The notes: generated from the letters alone by a model not told the origin. A stretch of DNA of 64,000 bases from Chitinophaga agrisoli (GCF_008386695.1 NZ_VUOC01000004.1:1862327-1926326), one strand, 5' to 3'. Shown: positions 52,384 through 61,908, counted from the first letter of the stretch. Numbers and translations are program-made.

Positions 52384-54762
52384 CTATTGTTTCACCAGCT
52401 TATGGGTGATGATCTTACCATTGTAAATCACTTTCAGCACATACATACCGGTAGGCAGGGTAGCTGCCGCAAAGGACTGTGTATGGGTACCTGCGGCTAC
52501 GTTGCTATTCAGCAGTACCTGTACCTGTTCTCCCCTGCTGTTAAAGAGGGATATGGATACATGACCGGCTTCTTTTGTAGAGAAGCTTACGGTGGCGTTG
52601 CTACGTAGCGGGTTGGGATATACGCTTATCTGCAGGGCTTCGGCTTTGGCATCCTGCGCGGGCGCCAGTACCGCTGTTTTGCGGGCAGCAGCGCCTGCAA
52701 CACCCCAGTTAAAGGCTTCCCAGCCCTGTGCTTCCGGACGGTCGCAGTTCATAGCCTGTTCGCCGTTCTCAGAAGATACGAACATACCATTGTTGCCTCT
52801 CAGGGAGATGGTGCCGTCTGCATTTTCGATCCAGTCGAACTGTTCCCATTCCTGTGGCATATCGCGGTTGCAGGTCATAGCCTGTTCGCCGTTCTCAGAA
52901 GAAACATACAGGCCGTTGTTGCTCAACGTGATTTTACCGTTACCGGCATCCTGTACCAGGAACTGGTTCCAGCCGCCTACAGCAGTAGCGTTACACCACA
53001 TGGGGCCTACGCCGTTCTTGGAGCTTACGTACTGGCCGTTGAAGCCCTGCAGCCAGATGGTCTGGCCAATGGGCGCGCCGGTAGTATCCTGACCCGGATC
53101 GTCTCCCGGATCATCACCCGGATCAGTAGTGGTGGTAGTGGCAAACTGCATCCAGTTCAGGTTAAAGCCTGCGCTCAGCGCCTGGAAGCGGAGTGTTTGC
53201 ACCCCTGCAGCCAGGTTCACGGTAGCGGTAACGGTGGTCCAGTTCTGCCATCCGCCTGTAGAAGGCGCGGTGGTAGTGGGCACCAGTACGGTATCTCCTT
53301 TTTTGAGCTGGAAAGTACCGCCGCCGCTTTCGCTGGCTACGCGGAACTGCACGGTGTAAGCGCCTGCGGTCTGTACATCCACTTTATATTCCATCCAGCT
53401 GCCGGCATCGATATAGCCAACGTCCTGGCCACCACCGGCGTCAGTGGTAGCTTCTGTCTGGATATTGTTCATGGCGGTGAAGTTCTCTGCCTCTACCGTG
53501 CCGGGTATGGCAATAGCCGTAGCCGGCGGAGGCGTGGTGCCACCGGCTTCAGGTTTCCACCAGTTACCGGAGATGAACAGCTGGCAAAGCAGGCTGTAAG
53601 AGTCACTATAGTAGCCGGATTTCTTTGTTTTCAGGAAGTTCCAGCCACTGTTCACGAATGCCTGGTTAGCGCTGTTAGCTACGGCAGCGGCTATAAAAGG
53701 TGCTACGAATACGGCTTCAGGATCAGAACCGGAAACAGTACCATTCAGCTGGTAACCATCGCGGATGCTGGCAGGGTTGCCGCCAGATTTCTGGATGATC
53801 CAGGTAGCGATCTTGTTAGAGATAGACTGGGCGCTGGCAGAGCCATAGAGGGCATAATCCATTACCACGCGCAGGGGCACACGGCAGGCATTGTAGTTAT
53901 ACTCATTGGTCTGCGGGCCTTCGTCAATAAAATTCTTGGGAGCCGGCTCCGGGGGATTCTTTACTACAAAGTCAGAGATCAGGCCTGTGGTAGGAGAATA
54001 CTTGTTGCTGAACTGGGAGTACACGCTGTACAGGTTATTGATCAGGTTTAACCAGGTAGCATCATTTGTTTCCTGGTAAAAGGCGCGCATATGGCTCAGC
54101 ATCCAGTCAGAAGGACGGGTATTGAGCGCGCTTTTGCTGTCCCAGTCGCCCAGGTTCAGGCGGTTGGTGGAGGTAACGTTAGCGGCTTTGATACCGTTGG
54201 TGATCATCTTTTTTGCTTCTGCCAGGTAATTGATAGCGCCGGTGGAGCCCCACTGGTAGTGCGCCAGGATGAGGGAGTAGGCGATATCGATATCACCATC
54301 CGTAGCAGAATCAAAATGGCCCTGGGCGCCAGTGTTATCGGCAACTACCCAACCCATCACGTTGTTGTTGATGGAGCTGTGATAAGCGCGGGCAACTTTA
54401 AAGAGGCCATCATAGATAGCGTGTGCATTGGGATCATGACCGGCCATTAATACGGTAATGACCATGCCATAACCCTGACCTTCAGAAGAGCCTAAGGGCG
54501 TGTAGCCTTCTGCGCTACCGCTGATCTCTCCTTTAATGTAATAACCTCCGGGCAGGGAGGACAGGTTGTTTTTCAGGTACTTGGACTTCCAGTAGTCGTA
54601 GAAGCTGGCCACGCTGGTGTTCATGTCTGCCTGGGAAACGTTGTTGGGCTTAATGCAGCCGGGATAGCTAACGGCTTGCGGGAAAGGCTTGTTCTGCGCT
54701 CTGGCGAACAAACTGACAATACATAGCAATCCTGCAGCCAGGACGGCATAGGTTTTTCTCAT
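52384..54762 (-). CDS. T9SS-exported glycoside hydrolase family 8 with CBM6 and beta-trefoil modules
   Basis: A 792-residue secreted enzyme. After the signal peptide (about 1-22) come a GH8 catalytic domain (about 27-405), a CBM6-type carbohydrate-binding module (about 420-545, PGTVEAENF start), an Asp/Gly/Pro linker, a fascin-like beta-trefoil (about 560-690) with three related VSSxNG repeats, and a type A T9SS sorting domain (YPNP start, KLVK end). GH8 residues seen are the general acid Glu 94 (SSEGQGYGM) and the DGD motif at Asp 156/158. GH8 enzymes cleave beta-1,4 glucan, chitosan or xylan; a chitosanase is plausible but cannot be fixed here. The product would be cell-surface bound. Confidence 0.94.
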   Translation of the reverse strand: MRKTYAVLAAGLLCIVSLFARAQNKPFPQAVSYPGCIKPNNVSQADMNTSVASFYDYWKSKYLKNNLSSLPGGYYIKGEISGSAEGYTPLGSSEGQGYGMVITVLMAGHDPNAHAIYDGLFKVARAYHSSINNNVMGWVVADNTGAQGHFDSATDGDIDIAYSLILAHYQWGSTGAINYLAEAKKMITNGIKAANVTSTNRLNLGDWDSKSALNTRPSDWMLSHMRAFYQETNDATWLNLINNLYSVYSQFSNKYSPTTGLISDFVVKNPPEPAPKNFIDEGPQTNEYNYNACRVPLRVVMDYALYGSASAQSISNKIATWIIQKSGGNPASIRDGYQLNGTVSGSDPEAVFVAPFIAAAVANSANQAFVNSGWNFLKTKKSGYYSDSYSLLCQLFISGNWWKPEAGGTTPPPATAIAIPGTVEAENFTAMNNIQTEATTDAGGGQDVGYIDAGSWMEYKVDVQTAGAYTVQFRVASESGGGTFQLKKGDTVLVPTTTAPSTGGWQNWTTVTATVNLAAGVQTLRFQALSAGFNLNWMQFATTTTTDPGDDPGDDPGQDTTGAPIGQTIWLQGFNGQYVSSKNGVGPMWCNATAVGGWNQFLVQDAGNGKITLSNNGLYVSSENGEQAMTCNRDMPQEWEQFDWIENADGTISLRGNNGMFVSSENGEQAMNCDRPEAQGWEAFNWGVAGAAARKTAVLAPAQDAKAEALQISVYPNPLRSNATVSFSTKEAGHVSISLFNSRGEQVQVLLNSNVAAGTHTQSFAAATLPTGMYVLKVIYNGKIITHKLVKQ

Positions 54763-54815
54763 AGACGGTTCTATTTTAAGGGTTTATAGGTTTTTCGGTG
54801 CATCGGATATTGGTT

Positions 54816-54889
54816 CTACTGCTCGTTGGTCTTTACAGTTTTTCCAGATATAAGGCCCTGCTACTCGTACTACTACACTACTGCTCGTT
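54816..54889 (-). repeat. Spaced 12-bp direct repeat upstream of the GH8 gene
   Basis: CTACTGCTCGTT occurs at 54816-54827 and again at 54878-54889, 62 bases apart, in the 199-base spacer between the GH8 gene and the zinc-finger gene. It could be an operator pair; no -7 element is clear in this spacer. Confidence 0.45.
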
Positions 54890-54961
54890 ATGGTTTTTCA
54901 AATACTCCGCCAGGCGGATATTATATCCACCTAAAGATAGGCATATAGTTTAAATCTTATA

Positions 54962-55234
54962 TTAATATTCTGCAAATACATCATCCTTCATGCACCATAC
55001 CCAGCGCTCTCCCGGCTCCGCAGAAGATATGACCGGGTGGCCTGACTGATGCTGGTGTTGCGACATATGCTGTGCCGGGGAATCATTGCAGCAGAGGGTA
55101 ACGCCACAGGTTTGGCAGGTGCGGAGGTGCACCCAGCTGCCGTTGTGTTTTACACATTCTTCGCACTCATATTTTTCTGCGGTGACGATCTCCTTGAGGG
55201 CGGTGAGATGTTTACAAAGGTCCTGTTGTGCCAT
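54962..55234 (-). CDS. UBP-type zinc finger protein
   Basis: A 90-residue protein that is entirely one ZnF-UBP domain: CKH (Cys 7, His 9), CEEC (Cys 24, 27), CQTC (Cys 40, 43), Cys 48, and His 56, 60 and 66, ending WVWCMKDD. In eukaryotes this domain binds the ubiquitin C-terminal GlyGly; many bacteria encode stand-alone copies of unknown function. It begins nine bases after the stop of the receiver-flavoprotein gene, so it is the last gene of that operon and probably partners with it. Confidence 0.93.
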   Translation of the reverse strand: MAQQDLCKHLTALKEIVTAEKYECEECVKHNGSWVHLRTCQTCGVTLCCNDSPAQHMSQHQHQSGHPVISSAEPGERWVWCMKDDVFAEY

Positions 55235-55243
55235 ATGGATATA

Positions 55244-56908
55244 TTATTTTACTTCTGCCAGATATTTATGTACAAAACTGATAGCCATAGAGCCCTCGCC
55301 CACGGCGGCGGCTACCCTGTTCATGGCACGGGCGCGCACATCACCGGCGGCAAAGATGCCGGGGCAGCTGGTTTCCAGCATATACGGATCGCGCTGCTGC
55401 TTCCAGATCTTGTTAAAGTTAGGATAGCTTTTCAGGTCGCGGCCGGTTTCGATAAAGCCTTTATCGTCCTTGATGATGTTCAAGGCTATCCAATCTGTAA
55501 AGGGTCTGGCGCCTATGAAAACATACAGGGCGTCTGCCGGGCGGGTGCTGGTCTCCTTCGTGTCTATGGTAATGAGCACCAGCTCTTCCAGTTTTTCGCA
55601 GCCTTTGGCTTCCGCGATCTCTGTGCGGGGCAGCAGGCTGATATTGGAGGCGCCGTTGATCTGGTCTATCAGGTAGGCGGACATTGTGCTGGTGAGATCA
55701 TCCTTACGGATGATGATATACACATTTTTGGCAAAGCGGGAGAGATACATGGCGGCCTGACCGGCGGAATTGCCGCCGCCAACGATGTATACTTCCTTGT
55801 CTTTGCAGGCCGTGGCTTCTGTCATAGCGGCGCCGTAGTAGATGCCTGCGCCGGTAAAGTCAGAGATACCTTTGGTTTCCAGCTTGCGGTAATCCACGCC
55901 AGTGGTGATGATCACCGCGCGTGTATTGATCACCGTATCATCTTCCAGGATGATCTTATTATATCCATCCTGTTGTTGTATATCTTTTACGGATTGCGGC
56001 GTAATGAACTCCGTGCCTAAACGGGTAGCCTGCGCAATGGCGCGGCGGGTAAGCTCTGCCCCGCTTAACCCCGTAGGGAAGCCCAGGTAGTTCTCTATAC
56101 GGGAGCTGGTACCTGCCTGTCCGCCGGGAGCGCGTCTTTCCACCAGCAATGTCTTTAACCCTTCTGATGCGCCGTATACGCCGGCTGCCAGTCCTGCGGG
56201 GCCTGCGCCAATGATCACCACATCATATACATCATGTTTTACCTGGGGGTTCAGGCCCACTTTGCCTGCCAGCTCACGGATGTTTGGTTTTACGGTGTGG
56301 GAGCCATCCTCATAAAACACCACCGGCAGGTCCTGTACGGTAAGGCCGTTCAGTTCCAGCAGGCGGGGCGCCTCGTCCATGGCCTGGATATCCAGCCATT
56401 GGTACGGGATCAGGTTGCCGGCCAGGAAGTCTTTAATGGCATGCGACTGCTGGGAGAACTGGTAACCTACCACTTTAATGCCCCGGAACTCCGGGTGATA
56501 GATGGTTTGCCAATCTTCCAGCAGCTCGTCCAGCACGGGGTACAGCTTTTCTTCCGGCGGCGCCCAAGGCTTTACCAGGTAATAGTCCAGCTGTACGCTG
56601 TTGATGGCCCTGATGGCGGCATCGGTATCTGAATAGGCGGTAAGCAGCACGCGGCGGGCTTCCGGGTAGAACTGCATGGCCTTCTCCAGGAAAGCAACGC
56701 CTTCCATTTCCGGCATACGCTGATCGGAGATGAACATGGCGATGGTCTCGCCTTTATTCTTGAGCTCCAGCAGGCTATCCAGCGCTTCATGCACCACGGT
56801 AGTGCTGATGATCCTATATTGGTTGCGATATTGGGTCCTAAGGTCACGAACGATGGCGCGCAGCACCTGCGCATCATCATCAATACAGAAAATTAAAGGT
56901 TGATCCAT
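55244..56908 (-). CDS. Receiver-thioredoxin-reductase-like flavoprotein fusion
   Basis: A 554-residue fusion. Residues about 1-130 form a receiver (acidic DDD, phospho-Asp 62 in FISDQRMPEMEG, KPW). Residues about 140-220 form a glutaredoxin/thioredoxin-like linker with no Cys (VGYQFSQQSHAIKDFL). Residues about 227-550 are a two-dinucleotide-fold reductase with FAD motif GAGPAG (234-239), NAD(P)H motif GGGNSAGQAA (377-386) and FAD motif GIFAAGDVR. Where thioredoxin reductases have CATC, this reads AAMTEA (about 360-365), so no redox disulfide is present. It is cytoplasmic, between a kinase and a zinc finger gene. Phospho-control of a flavin reductase is a reasonable inference. Confidence 0.94.
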   Translation of the reverse strand: MDQPLIFCIDDDAQVLRAIVRDLRTQYRNQYRIISTTVVHEALDSLLELKNKGETIAMFISDQRMPEMEGVAFLEKAMQFYPEARRVLLTAYSDTDAAIRAINSVQLDYYLVKPWAPPEEKLYPVLDELLEDWQTIYHPEFRGIKVVGYQFSQQSHAIKDFLAGNLIPYQWLDIQAMDEAPRLLELNGLTVQDLPVVFYEDGSHTVKPNIRELAGKVGLNPQVKHDVYDVVIIGAGPAGLAAGVYGASEGLKTLLVERRAPGGQAGTSSRIENYLGFPTGLSGAELTRRAIAQATRLGTEFITPQSVKDIQQQDGYNKIILEDDTVINTRAVIITTGVDYRKLETKGISDFTGAGIYYGAAMTEATACKDKEVYIVGGGNSAGQAAMYLSRFAKNVYIIIRKDDLTSTMSAYLIDQINGASNISLLPRTEIAEAKGCEKLEELVLITIDTKETSTRPADALYVFIGARPFTDWIALNIIKDDKGFIETGRDLKSYPNFNKIWKQQRDPYMLETSCPGIFAAGDVRARAMNRVAAAVGEGSMAISFVHKYLAEVK

Positions 56909-56985
56909 TGTGTTGACTACGGTTTAAGTTGACATGTTCCCGCGGCGGAAAATTACAATTTCGCGCGCATATATCCCGGCTGCTT

Positions 56986-58401
56986 TCATCCCCTGATGGG
57001 CAGGGATACTGAAAACTGCGTACGGCCGGGCACTGAGCTCAGCTTTACAGTGCCCTTATGCTGAGTGATCACAATGCGTTGTACTATATCCAGGCCCAGG
57101 CCGGTGCCTTTGCCTATCTCTTTGGTGGTAAAGAAGGGATTAAATACCTGCGACTGGATATCTGCCGGCACACCGGGGCCGCTATCGATCACGGATACTT
57201 TGATACAGTTGTTGCCGTCTTTTTCCGTATGTATTTCCAGTACGCCTTTGTGTTGCGGCTCCATGGCGTCCAGGGCATTGTCAATAAGATTGGTCCATAC
57301 CTGGTTCAGCTCCCCTACATAGGCCTGGATGGGTGGCAGCGTAGTATCATAATGCTCCACCAGCTCTATATTGCCTTTGCGCAGGCGGTGCTGCAGGAGC
57401 ACCAGGGTATTCTGGATACCGCTATGCACATCTGTGAGCTGTTTATCATGGCCCTTATCCATATGCGTGAACACCTTCACGGATTTTACAAGGGATTCTA
57501 TACGGCGGGAGGCGTCTTCAATGTCCGTTACCATCCTTTCTGTGACCAGGTTCTCATTGATCCAGTTAAATACGGCGGAGAGGCTGGCATCCGGGATATT
57601 GTCCTTAAACTCATCCAGGTGCTGCACGGTAAAGCCAAAATCCACCATGTTCTCCGCGATCTCCATGGCGTTATCTACTTTGTACCCATCCAGCCAGTCA
57701 ATCAGCTCATCCTCCCTTTCTGAACGTTGCATAAGCGTAAGGGTGGGCCTTTCTGTTTGCTGCAGGATGGCAAAGAGGTGGTGGTTCACGGAATCCACCT
57801 GCTCTACCGTCATACGGATGGCCATAATGGATTTAAAGGTTTCCGGCACCAGTTTAAGGTGCTGTTTTAAGGAGGTTGCGCCCCTTATAATGGCGGTAGC
57901 CGGGTTATTGAGCTCATGGGCCAGGCCAGCAGAGAGTTTGCCCAGCGCCATCATCTTTTCATGTTGCTGCTCATACGAGGTAGTAGCCCGTACACGGTCT
58001 GACATGATATGTACCAGGGCCTGGGTGAGCTCAAAATGCAGGCGGACGGCCTCGTACAATTTATCCTTGGGCATGCAAAGGACCTCTGTATCTTCCTGGG
58101 CTTCCCCATTCACATTTGCCACTACAGCCCGGGAAAAGGGGAGGTAGCCGGTAATGGCCTTTGGCTCAAGCACGGCCACTTCCCGCGCTTCGTTGCCCTG
58201 CATCCAGTATAACCGTACCCGGCCTGCTATGATAACGATGGTACGGTTGGCCGGCGTTTCCTCTTCGAAAATGAAGCCGCCGGCAGGCACAATATAGTGC
58301 TCACTGTTATCTATAAACCATTGTAATTGTGGGGCGGGTACATCCTTAATTGCATTAATGGATTGCAGCCATTCGACGGTAACCGGGTTCATCTGACTCA
58401 T
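56986..58401 (-). CDS. Cyclic-nucleotide-domain histidine kinase
   Basis: A 471-residue soluble kinase. An N-terminal cNMP-binding (Crp-like) domain spans about 12-135 ([24 protein letters not shown]). HisKA carries His 162 ([14 protein letters not shown]) and HATPase spans about 340-470 ([21 protein letters not shown]). The classical cAMP phosphate-binding RxA signature is not evident, so another ligand or a redox/protein signal is possible. It is the first gene of a three-gene operon with the receiver-flavoprotein, which is its probable phosphorylation target, 77 bases downstream. Confidence 0.94.
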   Translation of the reverse strand: MSQMNPVTVEWLQSINAIKDVPAPQLQWFIDNSEHYIVPAGGFIFEEETPANRTIVIIAGRVRLYWMQGNEAREVAVLEPKAITGYLPFSRAVVANVNGEAQEDTEVLCMPKDKLYEAVRLHFELTQALVHIMSDRVRATTSYEQQHEKMMALGKLSAGLAHELNNPATAIIRGATSLKQHLKLVPETFKSIMAIRMTVEQVDSVNHHLFAILQQTERPTLTLMQRSEREDELIDWLDGYKVDNAMEIAENMVDFGFTVQHLDEFKDNIPDASLSAVFNWINENLVTERMVTDIEDASRRIESLVKSVKVFTHMDKGHDKQLTDVHSGIQNTLVLLQHRLRKGNIELVEHYDTTLPPIQAYVGELNQVWTNLIDNALDAMEPQHKGVLEIHTEKDGNNCIKVSVIDSGPGVPADIQSQVFNPFFTTKEIGKGTGLGLDIVQRIVITQHKGTVKLSSVPGRTQFSVSLPIRG

Positions 58402-58432
58402 TTTGGTGACATTTCGCTGACTTAAAGTTACT

Positions 58433-58440
58433 TAAATTTG
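58433..58440 (+). promoter_or_regulatory. Candidate -7 element (TAAATTTG) for the AraC gene
   Basis: A consensus match 34 bases before the AraC ATG. The nearest TTG (58403-58405) gives a 27-base spacer, too long for the standard promoter. Confidence 0.4.
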
Positions 58441-58474
58441 CGAGCAATTTATTGGCTGTAAGGATCAAACGAAC

Positions 58475-59404
58475 ATGAACAAGGAAGCAGTAAGACTGGA
58501 TATTTCCAATACGATCAGGTATTACCTGCCATCGAGAAAACAATGGAAAGGCTTTGGCGAAGATGACACCATGTGTGCCCTGCCTGCGGGCGATTTTGCC
58601 ATACTGAGCCAGGAGGGCGGCCTTAAACGGGGCGCTCCTATCAAGACCGATCATTTTGCGCTCGTGCTGTGTATGCGGGGCCGTTGCCAGAAAACCGCCG
58701 GCCCTTTTACATTTGAAGTAACCCCACATACCATCCATATTATCACCCCCCGCGATTTTCACTCCTTTGAGGATGCTTCCGACGACCTGTTGTTGTATAT
58801 GATCCTGTTTAAAAAGGATTTTATCGCCAACACATTTATCAAAGATCATATTGTAGACAGCCTGCTGGAGCTGAACCCCGCCTATCCCCCACTCTACCAC
58901 CTGGATGAGCAGGAGTTTGCCGCAGTGCTGGAACTCTTCACCAAAATAGAACGGGAATACCAGCATGCCCGCCCGCATTACCTGCAGATGGTACGGTTGC
59001 TGGTGGTGGAGCTGCTGTATGAAGTAGACCGCGCACAGGGTAAGACCCTGTTACAGCCAGTACGGCATGCGGGACGGCCTTTTCAGCTAACGACAGCATT
59101 CCGCAAACTGGTAGAAGAACATTTCCTGACCATACGTACGGTACAGCAGTATGCGGACCTGTTGCATGTAACCGCCAAACATCTGAGCGAGCAGGTAAAG
59201 CATGAAACCGGGGAAACAGCGCTGCATGTGATCCATAAGCGGATCTACCTGGAGGCGCAGTATCTGTTGAGCACTGCGGCGTATAGCGTTAAGGAGATAG
59301 CAGATCAACTGAATTTTGATACCAGCTCGCATTTTAGCCGGTTCTTTAAACATTTTGCGGGGGTAAGGCCTACGCAGTTCAGAGGGGATGCGGTAGCGGT
59401 GTAG
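58475..59404 (+). CDS. AraC family transcriptional regulator
   Basis: A 309-residue protein with an N-terminal cupin-like sensor (about 35-165; FALVLCMRGRCQKTAGPFTFEV) and a C-terminal AraC double helix-turn-helix (about 210-300; VQQYADLLHVTAKHLSEQVKHETG, then SVKEIADQLNFDTSSHFSRFFKHFAGVRPTQFR). The second helix set is well conserved. It is divergent from the redox-signalling operon (73 bases between starts), so it may regulate that operon. It converges with the DUF1801 gene with two bases between stops. The ligand is unknown. Confidence 0.95.
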   Translation: MNKEAVRLDISNTIRYYLPSRKQWKGFGEDDTMCALPAGDFAILSQEGGLKRGAPIKTDHFALVLCMRGRCQKTAGPFTFEVTPHTIHIITPRDFHSFEDASDDLLLYMILFKKDFIANTFIKDHIVDSLLELNPAYPPLYHLDEQEFAAVLELFTKIEREYQHARPHYLQMVRLLVVELLYEVDRAQGKTLLQPVRHAGRPFQLTTAFRKLVEEHFLTIRTVQQYADLLHVTAKHLSEQVKHETGETALHVIHKRIYLEAQYLLSTAAYSVKEIADQLNFDTSSHFSRFFKHFAGVRPTQFRGDAVAV

Positions 59405-59406
59405 TC

Positions 59407-59787
59407 CTAAATCTTTTTCTTTTGTTCCCATCGCCGGATCTCATATTCCGTGATCCTCACAATCAGCTCCAATGGCATGGGTTTATCCAGTGGGAATTGT
59501 ACGGAGCCCCTGCCTGTTTTATACCCCGCAAGCGCTGCTTCAAATGATTTATTGCCGGTAGGCGCCGGATAAAAGCCGATATGGCGCTTAAATGCCGCAA
59601 AGTGGACAAGGTTGTGGCCCTGGTGGATGAAAGTGGGCATCGCATACCTGATAGCTTCCTGCGCATCCGGCACTGTTTTCCTGATGGTAGCACGTACCTG
59701 TTCCAGCGCCTGTTGAACTTCTGGAGGAAAGCCGGCGATATATTCGCCGATGCTGGCTGGCTTTGCGTTTTTTGTACGATTGTCCAT
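59407..59787 (-). CDS. DUF1801 family protein
   Basis: From the ATG at 59787 (a second ATG lies at 59814) the protein has 126 residues. It matches the DUF1801 pattern: SIGEYIAGFPPEVQQALEQVRATIRKTVPDAQEAIRYAMPTF at the start, then HFAAFKRHIGFYP and KGxVQFPLDKPMP with a C-terminal RITEYEIRRWE helix. Relatives are often annotated as iron chaperones from a distant YdhG/frataxin-like fold, but evidence for that role is weak. It is cytoplasmic. Confidence 0.9.
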   Translation of the reverse strand: MDNRTKNAKPASIGEYIAGFPPEVQQALEQVRATIRKTVPDAQEAIRYAMPTFIHQGHNLVHFAAFKRHIGFYPAPTGNKSFEAALAGYKTGRGSVQFPLDKPMPLELIVRITEYEIRRWEQKKKI

Positions 59788-60057
59788 CACATCAATTTTT
59801 TGCGGTGAATACATACAGCTTTGGATATTACAAAGCTACGTGGTCATTTTATAAGGGATGGTACCTGAAAATGACATTATGGGTGGGAGAATGCGACAAT
59901 ATAGTCAGGCGGCATTAGACATATAAAAGAATATTAGTAATTAAAGTATAAGATATCCGATCGCGTAATGCCACCGTTATGCGTATCCGCTTATCTTTGC
60001 TGGCATATTTAGTGTACCTGTACCTGTGGTTGTAACCATTAAAGTAATATCTGTAGT

Positions 60058-60096
60058 CCCCTATACCGCATACCCTCTGCCCTATACCGCATACCC
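60058..60096 (+). repeat. 17-bp direct repeat with 22-bp period
   Basis: CCCTATACCGCATACCC occurs at 60058-60074 and identically at 60080-60096. The 22-bp offset equals two helical turns, and the second copy ends 51 bases before the ATG of the SGNH gene, so a dimeric regulator site is possible. The rest of 59815-60147 shows nothing recognisable. Confidence 0.75.
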
Positions 60097-60147
60097 CTGC
60101 TGAATGAGTTGAAACCCCTTTTTATCAACCTTTCAAGCTTAGTTTCC

Positions 60148-61908
60148 ATGAAACGCGTTTTACTGTTATTTTCCCTCTTAGTAGCCAGCTGCTATAGCTA
60201 TGCCCAATCATGTAATACCCCTATCCGTATTGTAGTGCTGGGCTCTTCTACCGCCTGGGGCAATGGGCTGCCCGACCGGGACAGCGCCTGGGTATTCCGC
60301 TATCAACGGTATCTGAAACAAAATCACCACCCGGCAGACACTATTATCAACCTGGCCATTGGCGGGTTTACCACGCATGAGATACAGCCTACGGGCACGG
60401 CGGCGTATACCGTGTTTGGCATTACTTTCCGGGTGGATAGCACACATAATATTAACCGGGCCATTGCGCTGCAGCCGGATGCTATCATCATTAATATGCC
60501 TACCAATGATGAAGCCAGGGGCTTTCCACTAGCGGTGCAAACGGCTAACTATCTCCGGTTAAAACAGGTGGCGGCGCAAAACAATATCCCTCTATGGGTG
60601 AGCACCACACAGCCGCGGGGCAACCTGGGATATGCAGCAGCGGGCCGGCTGCAGCAAATGCGGGATACCATCAACCAATACTTTGGCAGTAAGGCCATTG
60701 ATTTCTGGACCACGCTGGCGCAGTCTAACGGTTATATCGTGCCAGCTTACAACAGCGGGGATGATGTACATTTTAATGCCGCGGGCCAGCGGATATTGTT
60801 TGAACGAGTGGTAAGCGAATATATACCGGATACGCTGTGCGCCAATACTAACCCGCCAACAGATACTACTACCACCCCACCAACAGATACTACTACCACT
60901 CCGCCTACAGATACTACTACCACGCCACCTACGGATACTACCGGTACCCCGCCTGTCTGCACCGCGCCCCTGCGTATTGTTGTATTAGGCTCTTCTACCG
61001 CCTGGGGTAATGGGCTGTCCAACCGGGACAGCGCCTGGGTGTTCCGTTATCAACGGTATCTGAAGCAGACCCATAATGCGCAGGATACCATCATTAATTT
61101 ATCGCGCGGGGAGTTTGTAACACAGAGCATACTGCCAACGGGTACGCCTTCCTATACGATCAACGGCGCCACGTTTGCCGTAGATCCCAACAATAATATT
61201 ACCCGGGCTATTGCGCTGGATCCGGATGTGATCATTATTAATATGCCGCATAGCGATGAAGCCAGGGGCTTTCCGCTGGCCAAACAAACAGCCAATTACC
61301 TGGCATTGAAAGCCGCCGCAGCGCAAAGCAATATTCCGCTATGGGTGGGTACTCCGCAACCGCGCAGCAACCTGGGATATGCAGCGGCAGGCCGGCTGCT
61401 TCAAATGCGGGATACTATCAACAAATACTTTGGTAATAAAGCCATTGATTTCTGGACCGGGCTGGGAGATGCGAATGGTTATATATTAGCTGATTACAAC
61501 AGCGGCAATGGCGTAGAGCTGAATGCGGCCGGGCACCGGATCCTGTTTGAGCGGGTACAAGGTAAATTTATCCCCGATAGCGTGTGCGCGCTGAATAGCC
61601 TGCAGCAGATCACACCGTTTATGGTGAACAGTCATTTCAAAAACCAAGGCTTAAGCAAGCAAGCCGGTGAGCCGTTATTATCAGGTCCCGATCCGATGTT
61701 ATATCCTAATCCAGCACGCGGAGCGGTATATATTAAAGGGCTGGCCGGTCAATCATTCCGGATTGAAGTGTATGATATGAATGGCGAGTTGATATACCGT
61801 AATCTTAATACTGGCAATAACAGGTTAAGCACGGATCATTGGCGGCCGGGCGTATATATGATCATTATTAACCAGGGGCAGCACCGGTTACGATTGCTGA
61901 AATTGTAA
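60148..61908 (+). CDS. Tandem SGNH-hydrolase-like protein with T9SS sorting domain
   Basis: The ATG at 60148 is preferred to an in-frame TTG at 60109, giving 586 residues. A signal peptide (about 1-20) is followed by SGNH copy 1 (about 25-230), a four-unit PPTDTTTT linker (about 236-268), SGNH copy 2 (about 272-480) and a C-terminal T9SS domain (about 510-586, YPNP start). Copy 1 has GSST (Ser 33/34), Gly 72, Asn 120 (PTND) and Asp 205/His 208 (DDVH). In copy 2 the block III Asn is Ser 369 and the DxxH is NGVE (454-457), so copy 2 is probably inactive. The protein is a surface esterase or deacetylase candidate; the substrate is unknown. Confidence 0.92.
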   Translation: MKRVLLLFSLLVASCYSYAQSCNTPIRIVVLGSSTAWGNGLPDRDSAWVFRYQRYLKQNHHPADTIINLAIGGFTTHEIQPTGTAAYTVFGITFRVDSTHNINRAIALQPDAIIINMPTNDEARGFPLAVQTANYLRLKQVAAQNNIPLWVSTTQPRGNLGYAAAGRLQQMRDTINQYFGSKAIDFWTTLAQSNGYIVPAYNSGDDVHFNAAGQRILFERVVSEYIPDTLCANTNPPTDTTTTPPTDTTTTPPTDTTTTPPTDTTGTPPVCTAPLRIVVLGSSTAWGNGLSNRDSAWVFRYQRYLKQTHNAQDTIINLSRGEFVTQSILPTGTPSYTINGATFAVDPNNNITRAIALDPDVIIINMPHSDEARGFPLAKQTANYLALKAAAAQSNIPLWVGTPQPRSNLGYAAAGRLLQMRDTINKYFGNKAIDFWTGLGDANGYILADYNSGNGVELNAAGHRILFERVQGKFIPDSVCALNSLQQITPFMVNSHFKNQGLSKQAGEPLLSGPDPMLYPNPARGAVYIKGLAGQSFRIEVYDMNGELIYRNLNTGNNRLSTDHWRPGVYMIIINQGQHRLRLLKL

